Assembly (NCBI RefSeq): GCF_030123325.1
Contig: NZ_CP126106.1
Coordinates: forward strand, 5,719,870-5,783,869
DNA: 64,000 bases
Source of the DNA: Peribacillus simplex
GTDB lineage: Bacteria; Bacillota; Bacilli; Bacillales; DSM-1321
Direction of reading: 5' to 3'
Position 1 is the first letter of the stretch. Each line of letters begins with the position of its first letter. The translations under genes and the position numbers were made by a program. This document shows, one piece after another, positions 34,449 to 42,627 of the stretch. The notes below the pieces were generated by a model. That model did no database searches. It worked only from the letters and a program-made list of their open reading frames with translations, and was not told the DNA's origin.

Positions 34449-35772
34449 TTTGATCGCCTCCCGAATCTTCTTCAAAAGGCACAATAAACCATTTATCGCC
34501 GATACGATAATACCAAGTGGGATCGAGTGTAACCAGTGTTACAAGTTTGGAATCGAGGGATTTATTCAGTTTATAGCCAATCGAGATGTCCTCCACGCTT
34601 TTGAAATCGATATTATCCATCGATTTCAGCTTATTCAATACTTCTCTACCGCTTGGTAAAATTACTACCGCTCCTTCTGACGGGAGGACTGAGTCAAGTG
34701 AAAAGTATGGGCGGTCATAGCTATAAATTTCTTCTTTCCCCCAAATTTGCTCGATTTCTGTCATCCCAGATTCATTGAAGGCCGGATAACCATTTACGAA
34801 TAAGCGGAATACCACTCGTTGTTCATTCTCCGACATATAGGCAAAGCGGTAATTGTTATCTTCCCAACCGTCATGATCATTGATGAAATCAATGCTTTTT
34901 TGCAAAAGGTCACTGGAACTGCCAAATAGCTTGCTCTTTTGTGCCGGATTGATATAAGAAATAAGGTAATGATCTTTATTGACCGTCATAAGTCTTGTTC
35001 CATCCGTGTATTCCTCACCGACCGAAACGGGTTCCTGGCGTACGAACTTCGGAAAAATAAATAACGCATTTTTCAAGTTCCCAATATCCAAGTAATCAAT
35101 ATAATACTCAAGTTTGTTGATCTCCACTGGCTTTTCCGGAACGAACAGCGTCCTTTTGCTGTTTATGGTTTCGGCCGTGTATTCAGGGTGCTTATCGTAT
35201 GAACCACTATAAAATGAATCCATGAAATTCCTTAGTTTTTTAGTGTCGACCATCCCTTGATAAATCTTCTCTTGCTCGTAGGAAACAAAATAAACGGCAG
35301 ATTCCTTACCACGGATATCCTTTTGTTTAATGATGATTCGATCGAATGAAAATCCAGGCACTTCCTTATCCGTTATATTCAATACCGTTTTATAAAGGGC
35401 GATGGGTATATCATCGGTAAATTCTATTTCAATCGACCCATCTTCATGGACAAAATCGTCAAATTTCCTTTGCAGCCTTTTTACGGATACCTCTTTTATG
35501 CCGCTGAAACGCCATTGCGAAAATTCTTTTTCCATTTCATTTATTTCCACCGGATTGGAAGTCTGGAAATGCTGCCCATTGCCATGGAAAAGGATACTGA
35601 CTGGTTTAATGACATCACTGACAATCTGGACATCGCTTTTAATCCTTATAAATTCCGACGATTGTTCAAATGGATCATATTCAGGCTCGTACGTCCAAAT
35701 GCTCCATGTCAAAAAAATGCTTGTCCCAACCAAAATAGTCAGTATGATACTTTTTGCACGTTCAAAATTCAT
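34435..35772 (-). CDS. walH: WalK regulator WalH (YycH)
   Basis: A 445-residue bitopic protein. A single N-terminal transmembrane helix (AKSIILTILVGTSIFLTWSIW) is followed by a large external YycH domain. WalH and WalI together restrain WalK. The ATG at 35772 overlaps the walK stop by ATGA, and AAGAAGAGG upstream serves as ribosome site. Length and order match the B. subtilis wal operon. Confidence 0.93.
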   Translation of the reverse strand: MNFERAKSIILTILVGTSIFLTWSIWTYEPEYDPFEQSSEFIRIKSDVQIVSDVIKPVSILFHGNGQHFQTSNPVEINEMEKEFSQWRFSGIKEVSVKRLQRKFDDFVHEDGSIEIEFTDDIPIALYKTVLNITDKEVPGFSFDRIIIKQKDIRGKESAVYFVSYEQEKIYQGMVDTKKLRNFMDSFYSGSYDKHPEYTAETINSKRTLFVPEKPVEINKLEYYIDYLDIGNLKNALFIFPKFVRQEPVSVGEEYTDGTRLMTVNKDHYLISYINPAQKSKLFGSSSDLLQKSIDFINDHDGWEDNNYRFAYMSENEQRVVFRLFVNGYPAFNESGMTEIEQIWGKEEIYSYDRPYFSLDSVLPSEGAVVILPSGREVLNKLKSMDNIDFKSVEDISIGYKLNKSLDSKLVTLVTLDPTWYYRIGDKWFIVPFEEDSGGDQSGLE

Positions 35773-37601
35773 GACCAATCATCCTCTTCTTCCTGTTCGT
35801 AAGGAAGTGTAAAGAACACGGTAGTTCCTTTTCCATCCACACTTTCCGCCCATATTTTCCCGCCATGCGCCACGACCATCTCTTTTGCAATGGCTAAACC
35901 AAGCCCTGTCCCGCCTAAGTTACGGGCCCTTGCTTTATCCACACGGTAGAAGCGGTCAAATATTTTATCAATGACGTTTTTCGGGATACCCACTCCTTGA
36001 TCTGTAATGCTCACAATGATAAAGCCATCAGATGCCCTGACGCGGAAAGTCACTTGACCCCCTTCAGGTGAGTACTTTAAGGAGTTGGAGATTACATTAT
36101 AGAGAACCTGGGTGATTTTATCTTCATCAATATCCACAAAATAAGCTTCCTTCGGCAAATCACGTTTAAACGTGATGTCATCATTTTTCGACATTTCAAA
36201 ACGATCGATGATGTGGTCATAGAATTTATTGAAATTCACCCAGCCCGTTTTAAGCCTGTAATCTTTACTGTCCATTTTCGAAAGCTGTAACAGATCATTA
36301 ACAAGCCTGATCATTCGCTCCGTTTCATTTTGGGTAACGCTTAAAAAGGATGGAGCGATTTCCTCGTCCTTCCATGCACCTTCAGCCAATGCTTCCAGGT
36401 AACTTCTCATCGTCGTTAACGGTGTTCGCAGTTCATGTGATACATTGGCAACAAACTCCCTGCGTTCGCTCTCGATTTTTTCCTGCTCTGTTATATCATG
36501 CAAAACAGTAATCAAACCATTGACGAAACCCGTTTCCTTTTGAATGACCGAAAAGTTCCCCCTCAAAATGTAAGGCCGGTTTTTTTTGCTGTAATCAAGG
36601 ATAATGGACTCTCGTTCTTCCAGTAAATCCTCAAATTTATATTCTTCTTCAAGACCCAAAACCTCAATGATCGGTTGGTTCATGACGGTTTCACTCGAGA
36701 CATCCAATAATCGTGCCGCCGGTTCATTGATCAAGTTCACCCGACCGCGCCTGTCCGTTGAAATTACACCATCGGTCATATTGGCAAGGACAGATGAAAG
36801 CTTACGCCGCTCTCCTTCTGTGCTTGATTGCGATTCTTGAAGCTTTTTGGTCAAATTATTGAAAGTGACGGCAAGCTGGCCAATTTCATCATCGCCATAC
36901 ACCCTAACTTTTCTGGAGAAATTTCCTTTCGCCATCACCAGGGCCTGTTTTCTCATATCGGACATCGGCCTTGTGATCGTTCGTGCGAGCAGGATCCCCA
37001 AGATGGCCGTAATGACTAGGGCGATGGCCGTCCCCGTCATGAAGATACTATTGATTTCATCCATCTGCTCAAAGACATTTTCCATCTCTGCTATTACATA
37101 GACGGCGCCAATGACCTCCCCATTTGCTTCAATGGGTGTTGAAAGGACCCAAAGCCGCCTGCCTGTTTTCTTGTCCCGAAATATATCACTATCTTCTTTT
37201 CCATAAATGAGCGTATTCTTAATAAGGACCTCCGTTGTCTTCTTCCCTACAATATCCTGGTTACTTGAGGCTGAAGTCCCGATCACGCGTCTGCTGCGGG
37301 TGTCGATGACACGCACTTCCGAAATATCATTCGATGAATTATCCCGGTCTTTCAATATCGTATCAATCGCTTCTTCGAGGGTTGGATCTTCCTCTCCCCT
37401 CTCTTTTTCCATTTCTTCACCAATACTGTAGGTAAGCAGGTTAACGTGACCTTTTATTGATTTCGTAAAGTTCCCGACAAGATTTTCTTCCAATTCCCCA
37501 ACAAAATATACCCCGATTATTTGCATGGCTACGAAAATGAGCAATACATAAATCAGAACAAATTTAAAATGAATTGAGCGAAAAAAACCAACCTTTTTCA
37601 T
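35769..37601 (-). CDS. walK: essential sensor histidine kinase WalK (YycG)
   Basis: A 610-residue kinase governing cell wall metabolism. Order of domains: transmembrane helix 1 (about 12-32), an external Cache-like loop, transmembrane helix 2 (about 183-203, ending AILGILLARTITRP), HAMP, PAS (SSVLANMTDGVISTDRRG), HisKA with the phosphoaccepting histidine in FVANVSHELRTPLTT, and HATPase_c (NVISNSLKYSPEGG, DQGVGIP, GTGLGLAIAKE). It phosphorylates WalR. It lies five bases downstream of walR. Confidence 0.97.
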   Translation of the reverse strand: MKKVGFFRSIHFKFVLIYVLLIFVAMQIIGVYFVGELEENLVGNFTKSIKGHVNLLTYSIGEEMEKERGEEDPTLEEAIDTILKDRDNSSNDISEVRVIDTRSRRVIGTSASSNQDIVGKKTTEVLIKNTLIYGKEDSDIFRDKKTGRRLWVLSTPIEANGEVIGAVYVIAEMENVFEQMDEINSIFMTGTAIALVITAILGILLARTITRPMSDMRKQALVMAKGNFSRKVRVYGDDEIGQLAVTFNNLTKKLQESQSSTEGERRKLSSVLANMTDGVISTDRRGRVNLINEPAARLLDVSSETVMNQPIIEVLGLEEEYKFEDLLEERESIILDYSKKNRPYILRGNFSVIQKETGFVNGLITVLHDITEQEKIESERREFVANVSHELRTPLTTMRSYLEALAEGAWKDEEIAPSFLSVTQNETERMIRLVNDLLQLSKMDSKDYRLKTGWVNFNKFYDHIIDRFEMSKNDDITFKRDLPKEAYFVDIDEDKITQVLYNVISNSLKYSPEGGQVTFRVRASDGFIIVSITDQGVGIPKNVIDKIFDRFYRVDKARARNLGGTGLGLAIAKEMVVAHGGKIWAESVDGKGTTVFFTLPYEQEEEDDWS

Positions 37602-37606
37602 AGAGA

Positions 37607-38314
37607 CTACTCCTGTTCAGGGTTACGCAGGTAATAACCGACCCCTCTTCTAGTTACAATCCAGCCAGGATGGCTTGGATTGTCTTCAATCTTCTCACGA
37701 AGACGTCTGACCGTTACATCGACCGTACGCACATCACCAAAATAATCATAGCCCCACACGGTTTGTAATAAGTGCTCCCTTGTCATGACCTGACCGATGT
37801 GCTTCGCTAAGTAATGAAGCAACTCAAATTCGCGATGCGTTAATTCAATCGTATCGCCCCGCTTGGATACCACATAGGCATCCGGATGGATAGTGAGCGT
37901 TCCTATCGTAATTTCCTTCGGTTCATTCTCTTGATCGGGAACCGGAACAGCTTGCTGACGTCTTAGGTTCGCCTTAACGCGGGCAATTATTTCCCGGGTA
38001 CTGAATGGCTTTGTCACATAGTCGTCTGCACCAAGCTCCAATCCTAAGACCTTATCAATCTCTGAATCCTTTGCCGTTAACATGATGATCGGCGTTTCAT
38101 ACTTCTTCCTTACTTCCCTGCAAACTTCCATCCCATCGCGCTGCGGCAGCATGATATCAAGTAAAATCAAATCGGGTTGCCGTTCTTCTACCATTTTGAG
38201 GGCTTCATTGCCATCATAAGCACAAAAAACTTCATAGCCTTCCTTTTTTAGATTGAATTGTAATATATCAGCAATTGGCTTTTCGTCATCCACTACCAGA
38301 ATCTTTTTATCCAT
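37607..38314 (-). CDS. walR: essential response regulator WalR (YycF)
   Basis: A 235-residue OmpR-type regulator. The receiver domain has KILVVDDEKPIADIL, the phosphoacceptor aspartate in LILLDIMLP and the conserved lysine in DDYVTKPFS. The C-terminal winged helix contains ELTHREFELLHYLAKHIGQV and VDVTVRRLREKIEDNPSHPG. It controls autolysin and cell wall genes through TGTWAH-N5-TGTWAH boxes, one of which is present at 40323-40339. It is the first gene of the operon, with AAGGAGAT before ATG. Confidence 0.97.
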   Translation of the reverse strand: MDKKILVVDDEKPIADILQFNLKKEGYEVFCAYDGNEALKMVEERQPDLILLDIMLPQRDGMEVCREVRKKYETPIIMLTAKDSEIDKVLGLELGADDYVTKPFSTREIIARVKANLRRQQAVPVPDQENEPKEITIGTLTIHPDAYVVSKRGDTIELTHREFELLHYLAKHIGQVMTREHLLQTVWGYDYFGDVRTVDVTVRRLREKIEDNPSHPGWIVTRRGVGYYLRNPEQE

Positions 38315-38557
38315 GTACTTATCTCCTTTTTAATAACTGAACTGAATCTATTAAAAACCGTGTCCTTATCCGGGACCTTATTCACTTTTCCTTCTGCTTG
38401 CACCAAGCTGGCAACCTAGTTCAGCAAACTTACATATATATACCCAATAAAAGGGGCTGAACACCGGAATGAAAGCAAATTGTCTCTATTCTACTTTATC
38501 ATTTTATAGGCATTAAATCACCTTTTTCCTATTATTCTCATCTATGTATGAAGCAAA

Positions 38558-38590
38558 GAAGTCTTCGAATATTTTTCGAAGACTTCCATC
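38558..38590 (-). terminator. hairpin after the M23 peptidase gene
   Basis: GAAGTCTTCGAA pairs with TTCGAAGACTTC around a 5-base loop just after the stop. The following T run is short, so termination may be partial and could read into walR. Confidence 0.65.
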
Positions 38591-38592
38591 GA

Positions 38593-40011
38593 TTACTGGC
38601 TTATATAGTTTAGCGGATTAACGAGAGACCCGTTTTTATATATTTCAAAATGGAGGTGGACACCGGTCGAGTTACCCGTTGAACCCATCATGCCAATCTT
38701 CATGCCTTTTTCAATCTTTTGTCCTGCTTGTACATCTATTGAATCCAAATGGGCATACACGGTCTTATACCCGTTATTATGATTGATCGTTATCTTATTT
38801 CCATATCCTCCGGAGTTTCCGGCAGTTTCGATTATCCCATGATCTGCTGCCGTTATCGTCCTGGTTGCTGGCCGGGCAATATCTATACCTTTGTGCAGTT
38901 TCCCCCAGCGCTGGCCCTGCTTACTGGAAATATAGCCCCCATCTGCAGGCCATGAATATGTACCGCTGCCTTGTGAAGGAATGACCTTGGTGCCTTTTCT
39001 GGTGATTTCTGTTTTGGCTTTTTCCGTGACTTCCTTTTTTACGATCGTTTCACTGATTTTCTTTCCGTTTGTTTCGGATACATTATAGGTGAACGCAAGA
39101 ATCCCCTCATTCCCGATTTGTTCAGTGATGAGCTCGCCCTTTGGAAGTTCGTCATCCTCCTTCACTTTCTTTTCAAATGGAATTCTCTCTTCCTTAAATA
39201 CTTCTCTTTCTACCATTACGTTCACATAGGGGATACGTTGGGTCACATAGAGACGCTCGCCCTCTTTAATACCTTTGTTCTCATCCTGTCCCGGATTTAG
39301 CTCCAGCAGGCGATCCAGGTCCATATCATGCTTAGTGGCAATGGCTTCAAGATCCTCATCTTCCTTTGCCTCATAGATCATCGTTCCTTCCTTTCCTTCT
39401 TCTATCATGGAAAGGGTTTTATCGACGCTCTTGATTTCGTCTGGATATACCATTGTCTCTTTAAACGTGACGGGAAGTGAAAACTCGATGTCCAGAATTC
39501 TACTTCCTGGCTCTTTTAACGAATCCGCATCTTTTTCACTTTCCTTTTTACCTGATTCATATTCAGCGTATTCCTCTTCATTCACATATAATAAAGTGAT
39601 TTTCTCCAGAACGTCCTCGGCATCTTCCTTTGACGCAACATAAGCGACCGCCTGATTATCTATGTCGATTTCATACGCCTCTGCCTTCACATTCAACTGA
39701 TCTTGAATTCCCTTGACAGCCTGATCCTCTTTTACCTCTTCATCGAATACCTCTTCAGGTACAAAAGTCAGCTGTGCCTCCTTATCGAATGTAAAGTCCG
39801 GATAATCTTCCTGTGCTTCTTCTACCTTATCGGCTACGATCTTTTCGATTTCCGTTTCATCCGTCACACTTCCGACGAATTCGTCGTTAAGATAAACATG
39901 CTGTATGGTTGCAGTTTCCGATATCCCGGCAGCAGTTGCCCGATTTCCTGCAAGCATTAAAATGACGGAAACCATCAACAGGATGGTCCCCTTGCCTTTT
40001 GAGCTAAACAT
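38593..40011 (-). CDS. cell-wall M23 endopeptidase with LysM and G5 domains
   Basis: A 472-residue exported protein. The signal peptide (residues 1-28) ends near ATAAG. Long acidic repeats follow, then a LysM domain (about 218-262, IYEAKEDEDLEAIATKH and ELNPGQDEN), a G5 domain (about 270-345) and a C-terminal M23 peptidase with zinc motifs HKGIDIA and HLHFE. It should cut peptide cross-links in peptidoglycan. It lies directly upstream of walR, and a WalR consensus box precedes its probable promoter, consistent with control of autolysins by WalRK. AAGGAGG precedes the ATG. Confidence 0.9.
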   Translation of the reverse strand: MFSSKGKGTILLMVSVILMLAGNRATAAGISETATIQHVYLNDEFVGSVTDETEIEKIVADKVEEAQEDYPDFTFDKEAQLTFVPEEVFDEEVKEDQAVKGIQDQLNVKAEAYEIDIDNQAVAYVASKEDAEDVLEKITLLYVNEEEYAEYESGKKESEKDADSLKEPGSRILDIEFSLPVTFKETMVYPDEIKSVDKTLSMIEEGKEGTMIYEAKEDEDLEAIATKHDMDLDRLLELNPGQDENKGIKEGERLYVTQRIPYVNVMVEREVFKEERIPFEKKVKEDDELPKGELITEQIGNEGILAFTYNVSETNGKKISETIVKKEVTEKAKTEITRKGTKVIPSQGSGTYSWPADGGYISSKQGQRWGKLHKGIDIARPATRTITAADHGIIETAGNSGGYGNKITINHNNGYKTVYAHLDSIDVQAGQKIEKGMKIGMMGSTGNSTGVHLHFEIYKNGSLVNPLNYISQ

Positions 40012-40177
40012 ATATTGTCCTCCTTAACGGCTCAGTCACCAATTAAGAAACTAATTAGTTTTATTTCGAGATTTATTAGTCCAATTTAAATATCCACATG
40101 CTTATGACTGATTTCTAATGATTTTTATCACTCATAACTCTACCATATTAAGAAAAAAAACAAGAAACAGACTTCAT

Positions 40178-40207
40178 AATGTAATGGAACTGTATAAATG
40201 GTGACAA
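40178..40207 (-). promoter_or_regulatory. candidate promoter of the M23 peptidase gene
   Basis: On the minus strand TTGTCA (40202-40207) and TACATT (40178-40183) are 18 bases apart, about 170 bases upstream of the start codon. The 409-base gap holds no gene. Confidence 0.4.
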
Positions 40208-40322
40208 CATGTACCAATAAATAGAGGAATGGGGCACGTTCAATAAACTGCAGAAAAAGGAGTGGACCTAGGCCCAGCATGGTTAAAAGCGAGTTATATG
40301 CCGAATTGGCCGAAATTGGTAT

Positions 40323-40339
40323 GTTACAAATCGTTAACA
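40323..40339 (-). promoter_or_regulatory. WalR (YycF) box
   Basis: The minus-strand sequence TGTTAACGATTTGTAAC fits TGTWAH-N5-TGTWAH at every position. It lies about 310 bases upstream of the M23 peptidase start. Confidence 0.65.
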
Positions 40340-40384
40340 ATCTATTAACAAGATTTCATTCAAAATACATCTGGACTCAAAACA

Positions 40385-40415
40385 AAAAAACGCCCTAAAG
40401 GAAAGGCGTTTATAA
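40385..40415 (-). terminator. terminator of the tRNA operon
   Basis: AAACGCC pairs with GGGCGTTT, followed by seven T residues on the minus strand, just past tRNA-Phe. Confidence 0.88.
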
Positions 40416-40420
40416 AAGGA

Positions 40421-40493
40421 TGGCTCAGGACGGAATCGAACCGCCGACACAAGGATTTTCAGTCCTTTGCTCTACCGACTGAGCTACTGAGCC
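40421..40493 (-). tRNA. tRNA-Phe (GAA)
   Basis: A 73-base cloverleaf with acceptor GGCTCAG/CTGAGCC, D arm AGCTCAGTCGGTAGAGC, anticodon GAA in GGACTGAAAATCC and T arm GGTTCGATTCC. CCA is not encoded. Confidence 0.97.
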
Positions 40494-40521
40494 AAATATT
40501 CTATTTTTAAAAAAAATAAAA

Positions 40522-40597
40522 TGGCGGTCCCGACGGGAATCGAACCCGCGATCTCCTGCGTGACAGGCAGGCATGTTAACCGCTACACCACGGGACC
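40522..40597 (-). tRNA. tRNA-Asp (GTC)
   Basis: A 76-base cloverleaf with acceptor GGTCCCG/CGGGACC, anticodon GTC in CCTGTCACG and T arm GGTTCGATTCC. The terminal CCA is encoded. Confidence 0.97.
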
Positions 40598-40620
40598 AGT
40601 AAAGCATTTATATAAAGAAG

Positions 40621-40692
40621 TGACCCATACGGGATTCGAACCCGTGTTACCGCCGTGAAAGGGCGGTGTCTTAACCGCTTGACCAATGGGCC
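40621..40692 (-). tRNA. tRNA-Glu (TTC)
   Basis: A 72-base cloverleaf with acceptor GGCCCAT/ATGGGTC, anticodon TTC in CCCTTTCACGG and T arm GGTTCGAATCC. CCA is not encoded. Confidence 0.97.
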
Positions 40693-40700
40693 GGAAAAAA

Positions 40701-40776
40701 TGGTGAGCCATGAAGGATTCGAACCTTCGACCCTCTGATTAAAAGTCAGATGCTCTACCAACTGAGCTAATGGCTC
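40701..40776 (-). tRNA. tRNA-Lys (TTT)
   Basis: A 76-base cloverleaf with acceptor GAGCCAT/ATGGCTC, D arm AGCTCAGTTGGTAGAGC, anticodon TTT in GACTTTTAATC and T arm GGTTCGAATCC. CCA is encoded. It is first in the Lys-Glu-Asp-Phe transcription unit. Confidence 0.97.
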
Positions 40777-40860
40777 GTACTAATGAAATGTTTCTTTTCG
40801 GGATGTTAACTTAACATCCGTATCTTGTTAATGGCTTGTTCTATTGTGACGACGCTTTTG

Positions 40861-40890
40861 ATAATATCATGGTTTATATAGTTTAGGCAA
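40861..40890 (-). promoter_or_regulatory. candidate tRNA operon promoter
   Basis: On the minus strand TTGCCT (40885-40890) and TATTAT (40861-40866) are 18 bases apart, upstream of tRNA-Lys. Confidence 0.55.
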
Positions 40891-41003
40891 TAGTTTTTTG
40901 AAATAAAATTATTTTTTTCTTATTTTTTTCATTTTCCAACAGTTTAATCCATTCATTCAGTATCCCGGACCTCCTGAATGTGACATATAATGCATTAATA
41001 ACG

Positions 41004-41032
41004 AAAGAAGAGCCGGCAAAAAAGCCAGCTCC
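41004..41032 (-). terminator. purA terminator
   Basis: GAGCTGGC pairs with GCCGGCTC around a T-rich loop, followed by TTCTTTC on the minus strand, 11 bases after the purA stop. Confidence 0.8.
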
Positions 41033-41043
41033 CTTTTCAAGAA

Positions 41044-42336
41044 TTACGCTAGACGCCAAGGGCTTCTCACGACATTAGTTTGGTTACGGTCAGGACCGAC
41101 AGAGAAAGTGGTCAAAGGAATGCCTACCAATTGAGATACGCGCTCTACATAGTGGCGAGCGTTCTCTGGAAGCTCATCCAATGATTTGCAACCTGTGATG
41201 TCTTCTGACCAGCCTGGTAGCTCTTCATAGACTGGTTTACATTCGCCAATCGCTTTCAAAGTCGCTGGTACCTCATGAATGATCTCGCCTTTATAGTCAT
41301 AAGCCACACAAATTTTGACCGTATCAAGACCTGATAATACGTCTATCGAGTTCAATGATAGATCGGTAATCCCGCTGACACGGCGAGCATGGCGAACGAC
41401 AACAGCGTCGAACCAGCCTACACGGCGCGGTCTGCCTGTAGTTGTACCATATTCACGGCCGATTTCCCGGATTTGGTTGCCGACTTCATCATGCAATTCT
41501 GTCGGGAAAGGACCATCGCCCACACGGCTTGTATATGCTTTACATACTCCAACCACATGGTTGATTTTCGTAGGACCTACACCAGAACCGATCGTAACTC
41601 CGCCTGCAACTGGGTTAGATGAAGTGACGAATGGGTATGTTCCTTGATCGATATCAAGCATGACACCTTGTGCCCCTTCGAATAATACCCGTTTCCCTTC
41701 ATCAAGTGCATCATTCAATACAACGGATGTATCACAAACATATTTCTGCACTTGTTGTCCGTACTCATAGTATTCTTCCAAGATATCTTCGATTTTGAAA
41801 CCTTCCGTTTCATAGAAACGTTCAAACATACGATTTTTTTCGACAAGATTTTGAGACAATTTTTCCTCGAAAATTTCACGGTCCAAAAGGTCTGCCATGC
41901 GGATCCCGTTACGAGCAGCTTTGTCCATATATGCAGGGCCGATTCCCTTTTTAGTCGTTCCAATTTTGTTGGCGCCTTTACGGTCTTCTTCGACTTCATC
42001 CAATTTGATATGGTAAGGAAGAATGACATGTGCACGGTTCGAGATACGAAGATTATCCGTACTCACACCATGGCTATGTAAATAAGCAAGCTCCTCTACA
42101 AGAGCTTTTGGATCAACCACCATACCATTTCCAATGACACAAATCTTATCACTATAAAAAATCCCTGACGGAATTAAATGCAGTTTATAGGTAACGCCGT
42201 TAAATTTTATTGTATGCCCTGCATTATTCCCACCTTGATAACGAGCGATGGCTTCCGCATTCTGGGATAGAAAATCTGTTATTTTACCTTTACCTTCGTC
42301 TCCCCATTGTGTACCGACTACTACAACTGATGACAT
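41044..42336 (-). CDS. purA: adenylosuccinate synthetase
   Basis: A 430-residue enzyme that joins aspartate to IMP with GTP, the first step from IMP to AMP. The P-loop GTQWGDEGKGKITD, the catalytic aspartate and histidine regions, NNAGHTIKFNG, IGTTKKGIGPAYMDKA and TTTGRPRRVGWFD are all present. The start at 42336 (MSSVVVVGTQWG) follows GGAGGTG; the longer GTG frame adds nine residues outside the family. It is monocistronic, preceded by a PurR-type double box and a strong promoter. Confidence 0.97.
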   Translation of the reverse strand: MSSVVVVGTQWGDEGKGKITDFLSQNAEAIARYQGGNNAGHTIKFNGVTYKLHLIPSGIFYSDKICVIGNGMVVDPKALVEELAYLHSHGVSTDNLRISNRAHVILPYHIKLDEVEEDRKGANKIGTTKKGIGPAYMDKAARNGIRMADLLDREIFEEKLSQNLVEKNRMFERFYETEGFKIEDILEEYYEYGQQVQKYVCDTSVVLNDALDEGKRVLFEGAQGVMLDIDQGTYPFVTSSNPVAGGVTIGSGVGPTKINHVVGVCKAYTSRVGDGPFPTELHDEVGNQIREIGREYGTTTGRPRRVGWFDAVVVRHARRVSGITDLSLNSIDVLSGLDTVKICVAYDYKGEIIHEVPATLKAIGECKPVYEELPGWSEDITGCKSLDELPENARHYVERVSQLVGIPLTTFSVGPDRNQTNVVRSPWRLA

Positions 42337-42404
42337 CTGAATAAAGCACCTCCAAAGGTTCACGTAATACCGATCATTTTAACCGGTTCTTATCAAACAA
42401 ACCT

Positions 42405-42434
42405 ATTTTATCAATAATCCAAACTGGAAGTCAA
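42405..42434 (-). promoter_or_regulatory. purA promoter
   Basis: -35 TTGACT (42429-42434) and -10 TAAAAT (42405-42410), with an 18-base spacer, about 70 bases upstream of the start codon. Confidence 0.75.
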
Positions 42435-42438
42435 TACA

Positions 42439-42482
42439 AAATCCGAACAATACACTTTTCAATAAATACTTCGTTCGTAAAT
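42439..42482. promoter_or_regulatory. PurR double PurBox
   Basis: AAATCCGAACAAT (42439-42451) fits the PurBox AWWWCCGAACWWT fully. The inverted partner TTCGTTCGTAAAT (42470-42482) keeps the central CGAAC. The 18-base gap (16 to 17 with 14-base boxes) is the spacing known from Bacillus pur promoters. It lies just upstream of the -35. Confidence 0.75.
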
Positions 42483-42589
42483 ATGAGAAAATTCTTTCCG
42501 GTTTTACATTGGGTTTTGGATTGTCAATCATTATTGTACCCTTTGATTTCTTTTTCTATTATCATAAGGCCTTTTCTTTTTCCAAAAAC

Positions 42590-42620
42590 AGAGAAAGCCC
42601 GCCATTGCAAAAATGGCAGG
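42590..42620 (-). terminator. terminator after the replicative helicase
   Basis: On the minus strand GCCTGCCATT pairs with AATGGCGGGC around a 5-base loop, followed by TTTCTCTGTTTTT. Confidence 0.8.
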
Positions 42621-42627
42621 CAGTTCC

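Noticed and set aside
40425..40761. Short open frames within the tRNA cluster
   Set aside because: They translate tRNA sequence.
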